The position numbers and the translations under genes are program-made. Source: Candidatus Thiodubiliella endoseptemdiera (lineage in GTDB: Bacteria; Pseudomonadota; Gammaproteobacteria; PS1; Pseudothioglobaceae). Taken from it: a stretch of 64,000 nucleotides of DNA. The notes under the pieces were generated by a model that saw only the letters and a program-made list of their open reading frames with translations, was not told the DNA's origin and did no database searches. Position 1 is the stretch's first letter, and the number at the start of each line of letters is the position of its first letter. Location: contig JACCHT010000001.1 in NCBI GenBank assembly GCA_013416635.1, positions 1,240,001 through 1,304,000 on the forward strand. Direction: 5' to 3'. Shown here one piece after another: positions 27,138 to 36,859 of this stretch.

Positions 27138-28378
27138 TTGTTACCCCTGAGTTGTTTTAATTTTTCACTAATTTTAATCTCTAAGCCCCTATCAACGGGC
27201 TGATAATATACTTGTTCGCCTAATTCTTCGGGGAAGTAAGTTTGCCCTTTGGCAAATCCGCCTTGCTCGTTATGCGCATAGCGATAGCCTTTACCATAGC
27301 CCAATTCATTCATCAATGCAGTTGGCGCGTTGCACAAATGCTTTGGAACATTCAAATCAGCACTGTCTTGGGCTGCACTCATCGCTTGATTAAAAGCACT
27401 ATAAACCGCATTAGATTTAGGCGCGACTGCACAATATACTGCAGCTTGAGCGATGGCACGATTGCCTTCTTTTGCCCCCACTCGTTCAAAAATTTGCCAA
27501 GCATTCAGTGTAATTTCTAAGGCACGAGGGTCAGCATTGCCAATGTCTTCCGAGGCAATTGCCAATAATCGTCGGGCAATCGTTTTCGCATCGCATCCTG
27601 CTACCAACATTCTCGCCATCCAATATAATGCCCCGTCAGGCGACGACCCTCGTATCGACTTATGAAATGCCGAGAGTTGCTGATAAAAAATATCCCCGCC
27701 TTTATCAAACGCACTAATTTTTTTCTGCAACAAATTCCCCACCGATACGCCATCCAATTTGTCCAATTTCGCCAAAGCAATCTGTTCAACAATATTAATC
27801 AATCGGCGTGCATCGCCCCCACTTGAATTTATCACGCTGAGCCGTGCATCCTCGCCCATTGCCTCTAATTTTTCGTGTGTCAATGCCCGTTGCAAAATTT
27901 GTGCTAACGCCGAAGCATTCAACACTTCCAGTACATACACGCTCATTCTTGATAACAATGCACGATTTAACTCAAACGATGGATTTTCAGTCGTTGCCCC
28001 AATCAGTGTTATCAACCCCGACTCAATATGAGGCAAAAATCCGTCCTGCTGTGCCTTATTAAAACGATGAATTTCATCAACAAATAAAACCGTTTTCTGC
28101 CCGATATTCTGGAATTTCTTCGCATTTTCAACCACCGCTCGCAATTCCTTAACCCCATCTAAGACCGCACTAATTTGCTCAAAATGCCCATCCACCTGAT
28201 TAGCAATAATCTGTGCCAGTGTCGTCTTCCCCACCCCCGACGGCCCCCATAAAATCATTGAATGCAACTGCTTTTTATCCAACGCCTGCCTTAGTGGATG
28301 CGTCTCATTCAACAAATGTGACTGCCCAAAGAATTCATCCAAATTTTGTGGTCTTAAATTTTCTGCAAGTGGCTTCAT
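27134..28378 (-). CDS. rarA: RarA (MgsA), replication-associated recombination ATPase
   Basis: 414 aa. Starts with PLAENLRPQNLDEFFGQSHL. Walker A is GPSGVGKTTLAQII, Walker B is LFVDEIHRFNKAQQD, and the sensor is GATTENPSFELN. A clamp-loader-like AAA+ ATPase acting at stalled replication forks. Overlaps crcB by 4 bp. Confidence 0.96.
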   Translation of the reverse strand: MKPLAENLRPQNLDEFFGQSHLLNETHPLRQALDKKQLHSMILWGPSGVGKTTLAQIIANQVDGHFEQISAVLDGVKELRAVVENAKKFQNIGQKTVLFVDEIHRFNKAQQDGFLPHIESGLITLIGATTENPSFELNRALLSRMSVYVLEVLNASALAQILQRALTHEKLEAMGEDARLSVINSSGGDARRLINIVEQIALAKLDKLDGVSVGNLLQKKISAFDKGGDIFYQQLSAFHKSIRGSSPDGALYWMARMLVAGCDAKTIARRLLAIASEDIGNADPRALEITLNAWQIFERVGAKEGNRAIAQAAVYCAVAPKSNAVYSAFNQAMSAAQDSADLNVPKHLCNAPTALMNELGYGKGYRYAHNEQGGFAKGQTYFPEELGEQVYYQPVDRGLEIKISEKLKQLRGNK

Positions 28379-28541
28379 ATATTTAAAGGTGCGTAGAAAG
28401 TTTTTATTTAATATTTTATCTATAAAAATATCTAAAATAGCATATTATTGAGATATGTTGTATTTGGCTCAGTTCTATTAATTAGCATGAAGGGGGTTGT
28501 GAGTGCCTAAATATATCACTATGGAATTCGGTAAAAAGTAG

Positions 28542-28591
28542 GTAAAAAAGGACGCCTTTTTTCTTATTATTTTTACTAACTAAAGGCGTCC
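28542..28591. other. Inverted repeats in the rarA upstream region
   Basis: GGACGCCTTT (28550-28559) and AAAGGCGTCC (28582-28591) form a 10-bp inverted repeat with a 22-nt spacer. In addition AAAAAAGG-ACG-CCTTTTTT inside it folds as a compact terminator-like hairpin. It could be a transcript end or a small element remnant. The rest of 28379-28650 shows no gene. Confidence 0.5.
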
Positions 28592-28650
28592 CCTCGAAAA
28601 CCATCTGTTGCGCAAGCAGTCAGGCGGTTTTAAATCATCAATATTTATAT

Positions 28651-28811
28651 GAGACCTTTGCATAAATAGGGATGATTAGCAAAATGACAGATTTTATTAA
28701 ATTGGAAATTTTTTAAATCCACTCCTAGCAGGGCTAAGGGTGTTTTTAAAAAGTTTGTAATTTGATGAAAGATGGCGTTTTGATGATTATTCATATTTAT
28801 GCAAAGGTCTC
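28651..28811 (+). mobile_element. 161-bp palindromic MITE, copy 10
   Basis: Full-length copy. The flanks share ATAT, a 4-bp duplication. It lies just downstream of the restored end of the cytidylyltransferase gene. Confidence 0.94.
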
Positions 28812-28819
28812 ATATGCCT

Positions 28820-29244
28820 TTATTTTCTTGTTTTATTATACTGATGTATAATATTTTGCTTTATTTTAGTAGAGGAATTTCTTGGACTATACTTAATTTG
28901 AATCACCTTTTTTCTTGTTCATCAAAATAATTTTCTACATCTTGGTTATGGGGCTTTCTACCCCAATCCTGTCCAATAACAAAAATATCTGCTTTAATTT
29001 TTTTACAAACAGTAAGATAATCTAGTTCATGGTATGGAAGCACAATATCCACACAGCGAAGTGCTTTAAGCATTTCAATGCGTTGCTCAAGGGGGATAGC
29101 GGGGGTATTAGGTTTGTAGAGTTTGACGACTTCATCAGAGGCTATTCCAACAGCAACTGTATCACCTATCGTGGCGCAATATTCTAACAAAGCCAAATGA
29201 CCCACATGCAATAAATCAAAGGTACCTACGGTATATACAATCAT
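28820..29244 (-). CDS. Cytidylyltransferase-family protein, TagD-like (frameshifted near the C-terminus)
   Basis: The nucleotidyltransferase motif GTFDLLHVGHLALLE (HxGH) and GQDWGRKPHN with later ENYFDEQEK match glycerol-3-phosphate cytidylyltransferase relatives. As written the frame ends at 28903. Adding one A to an A6 run restores a tail (VIQIKYSPRNSSTKI) ending at 28820, about 140 aa, normal for TagD. The product would be a CDP-activated alcohol, consistent with the CDP-alcohol phosphatidyltransferase gene upstream. Confidence 0.82.
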
Positions 29245-29281
29245 TATGTTTAACTCCTAAATTAAAATGAATTTTATTATT

Positions 29282-29442
29282 GAGACCTTTGCATAAATAT
29301 GAATAATCATCAAAACGCCATCTTTCATCAAATTACAAACTTTTTAAAAACACCCTTAGCCCTGCTAGGAGTGGATTTAAAAAATTTCCAATTTAATAAA
29401 ATCTGTCATTTTGCTAATCATCCCTATTTATGCAAAGGTCTC
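29282..29442 (-). mobile_element. 161-bp palindromic MITE, copy 11
   Basis: Inverted full-length copy between the cytidylyltransferase and phosphatidyltransferase genes. The flanks share TATT (4 bp). Confidence 0.94.
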
Positions 29443-29485
29443 TATTATATTTTACTAAAATTGTGATGGATTCTTTAAGGGCATC

Positions 29486-30130
29486 CTATAAAAGTTTCCA
29501 GCTATAAATAGCAGTTATTACAAGTGTATAAATAGCAAGGATGATAACATTAATAGTTTGCCCAGAAAGTTTTGGTGTTTGGATTTGTGAAACATTTAAA
29601 GTGGCAAGCCCTAAACAACTAATATACAAGATAACTGTAAATATTTCTGCACTAAAAACACCCTCAAAGAGAAATATAAAAACAAGAATCATATTGTTAT
29701 TATCAAGCGCCATTCCTGTGTATTTTTTTCCATTGGCAAGACCGAAAGTATTGAAATAACTCAATCTAATAGCACTGGCAGAAATAATAATAAACATTCC
29801 GGGTAAGAATATGGGGTCAAATTTTCCATAACTTAAAAGCAGTATGGCTGGAGATACACCATAGTTTACAATGTCTATTAATGAATCGAGTTGTCCACCA
29901 AAGAATCCCTGTTTACTGGTTCTGCCTTTCATCTTTCGTGCAATAAGTCCATCTGCCCAGTCAAATGCAACCGCCCAAATCATCCCTATCATTGCTGCAT
30001 AATAAATACCTAAGATACTAAAGTAAATGGCTAATATTGTGCAAGCCAAACCAGTAAGCGAACATAAATTAGGTAAATCTTTTACAAAAGAAATAATACT
30101 GGGTTGTGATTCTTGAAGTTTCTTGTCCCA
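29486..30130 (-). CDS. CDP-alcohol phosphatidyltransferase, PssA-like (5' end uncertain)
   Basis: The catalytic signature D-x2-D-G-x2-A-R-x8-G-x3-D-x3-D is present (DWADGLIARK ... GGQLDSLID), with five to six membrane segments. It would transfer a phosphatidyl group from CDP-diacylglycerol to a small alcohol or serine in the inner membrane. The frame is open upstream to a TAA at 30131-30133, giving the sensible N-terminus SFVKDLPNLCSLTGLACT but no clear ATG. TTG at 30049 is too internal. A decayed copy of the same region lies directly upstream. Confidence 0.8.
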   Translation of the reverse strand, partial: WDKKLQESQPSIISFVKDLPNLCSLTGLACTILAIYFSILGIYYAAMIGMIWAVAFDWADGLIARKMKGRTSKQGFFGGQLDSLIDIVNYGVSPAILLLSYGKFDPIFLPGMFIIISASAIRLSYFNTFGLANGKKYTGMALDNNNMILVFIFLFEGVFSAEIFTVILYISCLGLATLNVSQIQTPKLSGQTINVIILAIYTLVITAIYSWKLL

Positions 30131-30430
30131 TTAAAAAGGCAATATGGCTGAGTACACCATAGTTTAATTCTTTAATACATATCTGTCCAAAAAGAAATAA
30201 ATCTGATACTCGTCTGCCTTCATCTTTCGCAAAAGTCCATCTGCCACTAAATGCACTCACACAAATAAATCCTAGGTTGGTGAAATTTTTTAAATGTCCT
30301 GAGTTTTGCTAAAGTAAATGCTAATATGGGTGCAAGCAAACATGACGATTACTTTAAATTGGTAAATTTTTTAAATCAAATATACGGGCTGTGATTTTTT
30401 GTAAGTTTTTCGTTGTGATTTTCATTTTAT
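30131..30430 (-). pseudogene. Degenerate partial duplicate of the phosphatidyltransferase gene
   Basis: Blocks of nucleotide match follow the order of 29840-30125: TACACCATAGTTTA, TCTGCCTTCATCTTTCGCAA, AAGTCCATCTGCC, CTAAAGTAAATG, GCAAGC and CTGTGATT. Many small indels and stops intervene. It retains what may be the original start (an ATG near 30423, MKITTKNLQKI). It is a tandem partial duplication in which this copy has decayed. 30431-30656 shows no gene. Confidence 0.72.
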
Positions 30431-30656
30431 AAAGGGTTCTAACTATTTCATTAGTGTCTTTTTAAAAAACATATAAATGTTTTTTCTTTGTAAATACATA
30501 TCCTGTTTTCCACAAAAATTAAAAATTAGCTAATTTGAAACTCATACTCTTGCCACTTCATATTTCAAAATCACCGTGGAAACTTCTTGTAAGCACCAAT
30601 ACTATCACGATTAGGGCTTGGTGGCAATTTATTCAACATTTTTTAACTATTTAGTA

Positions 30657-30817
30657 GAGACCTTTGCATAAATAGGGATGATTAGCAAAATGACAGATTT
30701 TATTAAATTGGAAATTTTTTAAATCCACTCCTAGCAGGGCTAAGGGTGTTTTTAAAAAGTTTGTAATTTGATGAAAGATGGCGTTTTGATGATTATTCAT
30801 ATTTATGCAAAGGTCTC
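30657..30817 (+). mobile_element. 161-bp palindromic MITE, copy 12
   Basis: Full-length copy. Flanks TAGTA and TTTAT do not match, so it is probably recombined. Confidence 0.94.
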
Positions 30818-30939
30818 TTTATTGAGGGTGATTAGCCAATCGCCTGTGTCGTTTTTGGGTGCGTTGCGTAGATAGTCAATGAGGATAAAACTGGGGTATG
30901 GTAGGTGAAAGCATGGATGTAAGGGGTGAGGGATGGCAT
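30818..30939 (-). pseudogene. Possible gene fragment between apbE and MITE copy 12
   Basis: The minus-strand frame is open for the whole stretch (HLPYPSFILIDYLRNAPKN, then GDWLITLNK) and looks protein-like, but it has no clear start and is cut by the MITE. I do not recognise a family. It may be the 5' part of a gene lost through MITE recombination. Confidence 0.3.
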
Positions 30940-31902
30940 TTAATGGTTTATCTTAATTACCTCAAAATTATGCTGTTGATTCAAAATCAAAATCACTGAC
31001 AATCCCAATCGTTTTGCCAGTATCGCCGCATTGTGACTGCCCATTGCTAGCATGGCGGTGGCGTAAGCGTCAGCTATCATTGTTTGCGGATGAATAACAC
31101 TGACGGAGGCTAAATTGCTGTTGGCAGGGCGTCCAGTGTTTGGGTTGAGGATATGATGATAGCGAGTGCCATTCCAAATGGAATAGTTGCGGTAGTCACC
31201 TGAGGTGGCAATGGCTTGATCGTTAAGTGTGATTGCGATTGGCTGGGTGTTATTCGGTTGCTCAATACCGATTGTCCATTGTTTGCCGTGGCTGGTGCCG
31301 TGGGTTCGAACCTCGCCACCGATTTCTACTAAATAGTTTGAGGTCTTGAGTAGGGTAGCAATAGCATCCACGGCGTAGCCTTTGGCAATGGCGGATAAGT
31401 TGATGTGGATATTTCTAGTTTTTATAATGGCTTTATGTTGCCCGTCTTTAAGAGTTAAATAACGGATGGAACTATTTTTAAATGCTCGGTCTATATTTTT
31501 TTGAATTGGTTTTTGTGTGATTTTTTTCACCCCAAAACCCCATACATCAATTAAACGCCCAATGCCTGAATCAAAATATCCATTCGTTTCTTGCTCAATT
31601 TCTTTGGATGCTTTTAAAACATAAAACAATTCATCAGAGACTGAAATCCACTGGTTAATCGGCTGTTTGTTGAGCAAAGACAATTCAGATTCAACATCCC
31701 AAGTTGAAAATATTTGGTTAATTTGCATCAATCTGTCATCAATTTTTTGCTGTGAAATGTCGGTATCGTCAGCGATTTTAACCGTGTAGGCAGTCCCCAT
31801 TGTTACCCCAGAAAAGGACTGAGTTCGCTCACTTTTACCACAAGCACCAAGCACTAAAAACACAAGGCTGATAAGGTATAATTTTGCTATGTTTCGATTC
31901 AT
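30940..31902 (-). CDS. apbE: ApbE, FAD:protein FMN transferase lipoprotein
   Basis: About 320 aa. Lipoprotein signal with lipobox LGAC. GVTMGTAYTVK, INLSAIAKGYAVD, GGEVRTHG and LNPNTGRPA are the FAD/Mg-binding motifs. It attaches FMN covalently to Thr residues of NqrB/RnfG-type proteins in the periplasm. An in-frame GTG at 31920 is an alternative start. The start overlaps head-to-head with the transglycosylase gene at 31889. Confidence 0.94.
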   Translation of the reverse strand: MNRNIAKLYLISLVFLVLGACGKSERTQSFSGVTMGTAYTVKIADDTDISQQKIDDRLMQINQIFSTWDVESELSLLNKQPINQWISVSDELFYVLKASKEIEQETNGYFDSGIGRLIDVWGFGVKKITQKPIQKNIDRAFKNSSIRYLTLKDGQHKAIIKTRNIHINLSAIAKGYAVDAIATLLKTSNYLVEIGGEVRTHGTSHGKQWTIGIEQPNNTQPIAITLNDQAIATSGDYRNYSIWNGTRYHHILNPNTGRPANSNLASVSVIHPQTMIADAYATAMLAMGSHNAAILAKRLGLSVILILNQQHNFEVIKINH

Positions 31903-33115
31903 ATTATTCTTTATTCTCACTATTTCAGCGTTGCCGGCCTTTGCATTTCACACAGATGATACCCTTGACGCCGACAATGCGCAAAGCTTTAAAACATTCT
32001 TAGGCACGATTCGGGTTAAAGCAATCAAAAAAGGAATTTCCTCAGCAACACTTGATCGCGCCTTCAAAGGACTGACCCCTGACCCAAAAATTATTAAGTT
32101 TGACCGCAATCAGGCAGAGTTTACTTTGAATTTTTGGCGTTATATAAATTCCAGAGTGAGTGAAAAACGCTTAACCAAAGGTCGAGTTAAGCTTGAAGAA
32201 AACCAAATATTACTTAACAATGTGTATCAAAAGTATGGGGTGCCGCCGTCAATTTTAGTGGCGTTTTGGGGGCTGGAGACGAATTACGGCAAAAATGTCG
32301 GCAAAATGAATTTAGTGCGTTCACTGGCAACTTTAAGTTTTGATTTACGCAGGCGAGGATTTTTTACTCGGGAATTGTTGATTTTACTTGAGCTCATTGA
32401 CCAAGGCAAACTGCCACTAAGTGTCAAAGGTTCGTGGGCAGGGGCAATGGGGAACTTGCAGTTTATGCCGAGCAATGTGGCTGCTTATGCGATTGATGCG
32501 GATGAAAATGGGATATTAAATTTGTGGGGTGGGCTCAAAGATATTTTTCATTCGGGCTCTAATTTTCTCAAAAATATTGGTTGGCATAGAGGGGAGCGCT
32601 GGGGAGACGAGGTTAAAGTTGCTGTGGATTTTAAGTCGTCATTGGCGAATTTAAAGATTAAAAAAACCGTTCAAGCATGGCAAAATTTGGGGGTTGTTCG
32701 GGCGGATGGGAAAGGTTTTTCCGCCTCGTTGCTCAAACGCAAAGCCTCGTTAATTTTGCCGATGGGGCATAAAGGCCCTGCTTTTTTGGTATATAGAAAC
32801 TTTCGCACCATTCTTAGGTGGAATCGCTCCATTCTTTACGCCTTGTCGGTTGGGCATTTGTCTGACCGTTTGCAGGAAAAACGCACTTTGATTGCCAAAC
32901 CGATTACTGAGCCCTCTTTAAATCGTGACGATATTAAACTTATTCAGACTGCGCTTAAGCAATTGGGTTTTGATGCAGGCGATGCTGATGGCATTCCTGG
33001 GTCTAAAACTCGGGCGGCGGTGCGTGATTATCAGCGTGCAAATGGCTTGCCTATTGATGGTTATGTGGGTTATCAGTTATTACAAAACTTACACAAGCAA
33101 CGCCGTGGACATTGA
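31889..33115 (+). CDS. MltB-type lytic murein transglycosylase with peptidoglycan-binding domain
   Basis: 408 aa. N-terminal signal peptide (FILFFILTISALPAFA). The SLT domain carries the catalytic Glu in FWGLETNYG and the motifs GSWAGAMGNLQFMPSN and DIFHSGSNFLKNIGW. A C-terminal PG-binding module (about residues 345-405, QLGFDAGDADGIPGSKTRAAV) follows. It cleaves glycan strands, forming 1,6-anhydro ends. It is followed by ruvX with an 11-bp overlap. Confidence 0.93.
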   Translation: MFRFILFFILTISALPAFAFHTDDTLDADNAQSFKTFLGTIRVKAIKKGISSATLDRAFKGLTPDPKIIKFDRNQAEFTLNFWRYINSRVSEKRLTKGRVKLEENQILLNNVYQKYGVPPSILVAFWGLETNYGKNVGKMNLVRSLATLSFDLRRRGFFTRELLILLELIDQGKLPLSVKGSWAGAMGNLQFMPSNVAAYAIDADENGILNLWGGLKDIFHSGSNFLKNIGWHRGERWGDEVKVAVDFKSSLANLKIKKTVQAWQNLGVVRADGKGFSASLLKRKASLILPMGHKGPAFLVYRNFRTILRWNRSILYALSVGHLSDRLQEKRTLIAKPITEPSLNRDDIKLIQTALKQLGFDAGDADGIPGSKTRAAVRDYQRANGLPIDGYVGYQLLQNLHKQRRGH

Positions 33116-33527
33116 CACTTATTTGGGTTTTGATGTCGGTACAAAACGCACTGGGGTTGCCATTGCCAATAGCCTGACCAATACGGCGAATGGTATTCAA
33201 GTGGTAACTAATAATAAGGATGGTTCGATAGATTTTGAGCAATATGATAAGATTGTTAAGGCACATAATGTGCGTTTATTTGTGGTTGGATTGCCACTAG
33301 GCAAAGATGGAGAAAAACAAGAAATGTCGTTTATTGCCCAATCTTTTGGACGCAAATTAACTGACAGATATAGCGTTGAGACGGTATTTATTGATGAACA
33401 TTTATCTTCATTTGAGGCTAAAAAACAATTAAAATACTGCCATTATCACCCTAACGCTAAACGCGGGGAAGTAGATAAACGCTCTGCTGCTCTGATTTTG
33501 CAAACTTGGATAGAGGAAAATCTTTAA
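33105..33527 (+). CDS. ruvX: RuvX/YqgF, putative pre-16S rRNA nuclease / Holliday-junction resolvase-like
   Basis: About 140 aa from GTG 33105, placed so that the conserved YLGFDVGTKRTGVAIAN lies at the N-terminus. The VGLPLGKDG and DEHLSS segments complete the RNase-H-like active site. The stop overlaps pyrB (TAATG). Confidence 0.92.
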   Translation: MDIDTYLGFDVGTKRTGVAIANSLTNTANGIQVVTNNKDGSIDFEQYDKIVKAHNVRLFVVGLPLGKDGEKQEMSFIAQSFGRKLTDRYSVETVFIDEHLSSFEAKKQLKYCHYHPNAKRGEVDKRSAALILQTWIEENL

Positions 33528-34480
33528 TGCAAAAAGAATTAATTAGTAACGACATACAGTTAGATTCCTCTGGTAAATTAATTCATTTATTGGGGCTTGA
33601 AGGGCTTTCTAAACAACATTTAACGCATATTCTTGATGTCGCCGATGGGCTGATTGACGATAAAGGTAATCTAAAAAAATCCAAAGCACTTGATGATATG
33701 AGTATTGCCAACTTGTTTTTGAACCCTCAACTCGGACTCGAAATACCTTTGAAATTGCAGGCAAGCGTACTAGTGCAAATATTATTAATGTCGATTTAGC
33801 CAACTCAGCGACTAAAAAATGAGTCGCTACTTGATACTATGCACACGCTCAAAGCGATGCAAATTGATATGTTTGTGATTCGCCACAAACAAAGCGGTTT
33901 ACCTCATTATGTCGCTGAAAATATTGGTAATACCGCTATTCTTAATGCCGGTGATGGGGTTAATGCTCACCCGACACAGGCGTTATTGGATATGCTCACT
34001 ATTCGCCAGCACAAACATCATTTTAAAGGCTTGTCGGTGGCTATTGTTGGTGATATTCTACATTCTCGTGTGGCACATTCGGGCATTCAAGCATTAAAAA
34101 CCTTAGGCACAAAGGACATTCGCTTAGTTGCGCCTAAAGGGCTGCAATACAATGCCAAACCCTGTGAAGCAGTGCAATGTTTTGATACTATTCAAGCGGG
34201 GCTTGAAGGATGCGATGTAGTGATGATGTTGCGTTTGCAAAAAGAGCGTATGTTAGATATTCCCAATGAGCAAGATTATTTTGAGCATTACGGCTTAACC
34301 CCTGAACGCTTGGCACTGGCAAAACCTGATGCGATTGTTATGCACCCCGGCCCGATTAATCGTGGTGTTGAAATTGATTCATCAGTTGCCGATAGCGAGC
34401 AATCCGTTATTCTCCAACAGGTTACCAACGGCATCGCAGTGCGTATGGCAGTGATGGCAATTTTGGCAGGCAAACTATGA
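33527..34480 (+). CDS. pyrB: PyrB, aspartate carbamoyltransferase catalytic subunit (two frameshifts)
   Basis: Read across frames it is a full protein of about 317 aa. The carbamoyl-phosphate loop STRTR lies in the shifted part after 33718, where one T is missing from a T run. A second shift of one base in the A6 run near 33818 returns to the frame of [33 protein letters not shown] and [12 protein letters not shown] are intact. Both shifts fall in homopolymers, so an error is likely. The enzyme makes carbamoyl-aspartate in pyrimidine synthesis. Confidence 0.9.
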
Positions 34481-35046
34481 TAAAAATGGCAAACAATACG
34501 CTGGACTATGACGAAGTAAAAAATGTGCTGCATAAACTCAATACCGATGATACTATTGCTAGCGCACATGGGATTTTGTGTGGATTTTCCTGCATCAGAC
34601 CAGAGGTAAAATTAGACGACTGGCTCAATGAAGTGCTGGTCAGCATTGACCTCAACAACCTTAACGAAAAAGAAGCCCACGAAAAATTAGCCCAAATCTA
34701 TAACACCACACTCTCACAACTTGACGATGCCACACTCAACTTTCAATTATTAATTGCCGATGAAAATTGCACCCTCAGAGAACAAGCCGATACATTAATT
34801 CAATGGTGTCAAGGATTTTTAGTTGGTCTAGGCTTGCAAAAAATATCCACACACGACGAAGATGTCTTGGAAATGATTAAAGATTTCAGTGAAATAGCAC
34901 AGCTCGATGGCAATGTTTTAGACAATGAAGAAAATGCCAATGATTTAAGCGAAATCATAGAATTCGTGCGTATGGGTACTTTGTTCATCCAAGAAACCTT
35001 GCAACCTTCCAAGCAAGACTATGTCGCCACAAACACCCTGCATTAA
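34477..35046 (+). CDS. YgfB/YecA-like UPF0149 family protein
   Basis: 189 aa. The pattern [12 protein letters not shown], then [11 protein letters not shown] and a C-terminal [14 protein letters not shown] matches the UPF0149 fold. The role is unclear; it is usually a cytoplasmic helical protein. The start overlaps the pyrB stop (ATGA). Confidence 0.88.
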   Translation: MIKMANNTLDYDEVKNVLHKLNTDDTIASAHGILCGFSCIRPEVKLDDWLNEVLVSIDLNNLNEKEAHEKLAQIYNTTLSQLDDATLNFQLLIADENCTLREQADTLIQWCQGFLVGLGLQKISTHDEDVLEMIKDFSEIAQLDGNVLDNEENANDLSEIIEFVRMGTLFIQETLQPSKQDYVATNTLH

Positions 35047-35060
35047 TTCAATTCCAAAAA

Positions 35061-35099
35061 AAATACCTACAAATCAACTCAACTTATAGGTATTTTTAA
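35061..35099 (+). terminator. Terminator after the UPF0149 gene
   Basis: AAATACCT (35061-35068) pairs with AGGTATTT (35088-35095), followed by a T-run. It ends the mltB-ruvX-pyrB-ygfB unit. 35100-35258 shows no gene. Confidence 0.75.
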
Positions 35100-35258
35100 A
35101 TAAAGTAGGTAGCCGTCAAAACATAAACTGTGGGAGAATAAATAAAAAAACGACCACCTGTTAGAAAATCACGAAAAACTTCAGAGTTAAAACACAATCT
35201 TCTAAGTATTATTATACATTGATATAATAATTTAGTGATATAGTTTTAATAATTAAAG

Positions 35259-35419
35259 GAGACCTTTGCATAAATAGGGATGATTAGCAAAATGACAGAT
35301 TTTATTAAATTGGAAATTTTTTAAATCCACTCCTAGCAGGGCTAAGGGTGTTTTTAAAAAGTTTGTAATTTGATGAAAGATGGCGTTTTGATGATTATTC
35401 ATATTTATGCAAAGGTCTC
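35259..35419 (+). mobile_element. 161-bp palindromic MITE, copy 13
   Basis: Full-length copy with 5-bp target duplication TAAAG, in the intergenic space before chrA. Confidence 0.95.
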
Positions 35420-35475
35420 TAAAGAAACCTTTATTTTTTATGGGTTTATCTGCGATGTTTAATATATTTTTGATA

Positions 35476-36785
35476 TCAGGCCAAGATTGTCAATCCAAAA
35501 CCGATCAACGCACTCACAGCAATCACACTCATAATACTAATCTTGAAACGAAATAGTGCAATGAATGCTGCCCCAGTGATGGCGAGGGATACCCAATTGA
35601 TTTGTTGGTTTTGATAGAGTGTAGCCAAGGCGAAAAATACAGCCAAATTAACAATCACACCGACTACAGAAGCTGTTACGGCTGACAAGGGGGCGCTGAA
35701 TTTTAAGTTACCCCGGGTAGCTTCAATGCCTGGACCACCTAAAAATATAAATAAAAATGAAGGTAGAAAGGTGAAAAAAGTGGCAACTAACGCACCGACA
35801 AAACCCGCTATTAGTATTTGTTCTGGACCAAAGATTTCTTTAACAGTGGCACCGACAAAGCCAACAAAGGCAACCACCATAATTAGGGGTCCAGGTGTGG
35901 TTTCACCGAGTGCCAATCCATCCATCATTTGGTGAGCGGTTAGCCATTGATACTGATCAACGCCGCCTTGATAAATATAAGGCAAGACTGCGTAAGCACC
36001 ACCAAAAGTGACTACAGCAGCTTTGGTAAAAAAAATGCCCATTGTTTGTAATACCTTGCTATCTAATTGACTCATTACTAAGAAACCGAGTCCAATACCA
36101 ATCACGGCAAAGCCAATTAAGCGCGACCATTTAAATTTGGCGTAATTGGGGATAGGGGTGTCATCGTCAATGAGTGCAGGAGCGAGGTTATCTTTTGTAT
36201 TGCCATGATGTGTACCGCTTTTAAAAGTATTAGGTGAGAGTTTTGCACCCATATAGCCGATAATAACCGCACTTAAAACAATATAAGGGAAAGGGATACT
36301 GAATTGGTATATGGCAATAAATGCTAAGACTGCCAAAATTCTTAATACATTGTTTGATAGGGCTTTTCTACCAATACGATAAGCAGCGAATAAGACAATG
36401 GCAGTAACTGCAGGTTTAATGCCGTATAAGATACCTGATACTACACTTACATCACCATAAGTAAGGTAGGCCCAAGTCAAGGCACTGAGAATAAATAAAG
36501 AGGGTAACACGAATAAAATACCGGCAACTAACCCCCAGCAATACCAAACATTAGCCAGCCGATATAAGTCGCCAATTGTTGTGCTTCTGGACCAGGTAAT
36601 ATCATTGTGTAATTGAGTGCATGTAGAAAACGATGTTCGGAAATCCAACGGCGTTTTTCTACTAACTCTTGATGCATCATTGAAATTTGTCCTGCAGGAC
36701 CTCCAAAACTAATGAAACCAAGTTTTAACCAATATAAAAAGAATTGGAAGAAACTGGGTTTTTTTGGCACTTTTTTTATACTCAT
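35476..36785 (-). CDS. chrA: ChrA-family chromate transporter (one frameshift)
   Basis: About 436 aa read across frames, with about ten to twelve membrane segments and two homologous halves. The halves carry [14 protein letters not shown] and [14 protein letters not shown], plus [10 protein letters not shown]. The first frame stops after MFGIAGG because a G run (five Gs near 36530) is one base short; adding one G gives [12 protein letters not shown]. It would act as a chromate/sulfate antiporter of the inner membrane. Confidence 0.9.
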
Positions 36786-36813
36786 AATAGCGTATTTTTT
36801 GAATTCTTTAACT

Positions 36814-36843
36814 AAAAAACCCCATCGAATAGATGGGGTTTTT
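36814..36843 (-). terminator. Bidirectional terminator between prk and chrA
   Basis: CCCCATC and GATGGGG arms with T-runs on both strands (TTTTTTAG on minus). It terminates prk and isolates chrA. Confidence 0.88.
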
Positions 36844-36859
36844 AAAGGCGTGACTTGAG

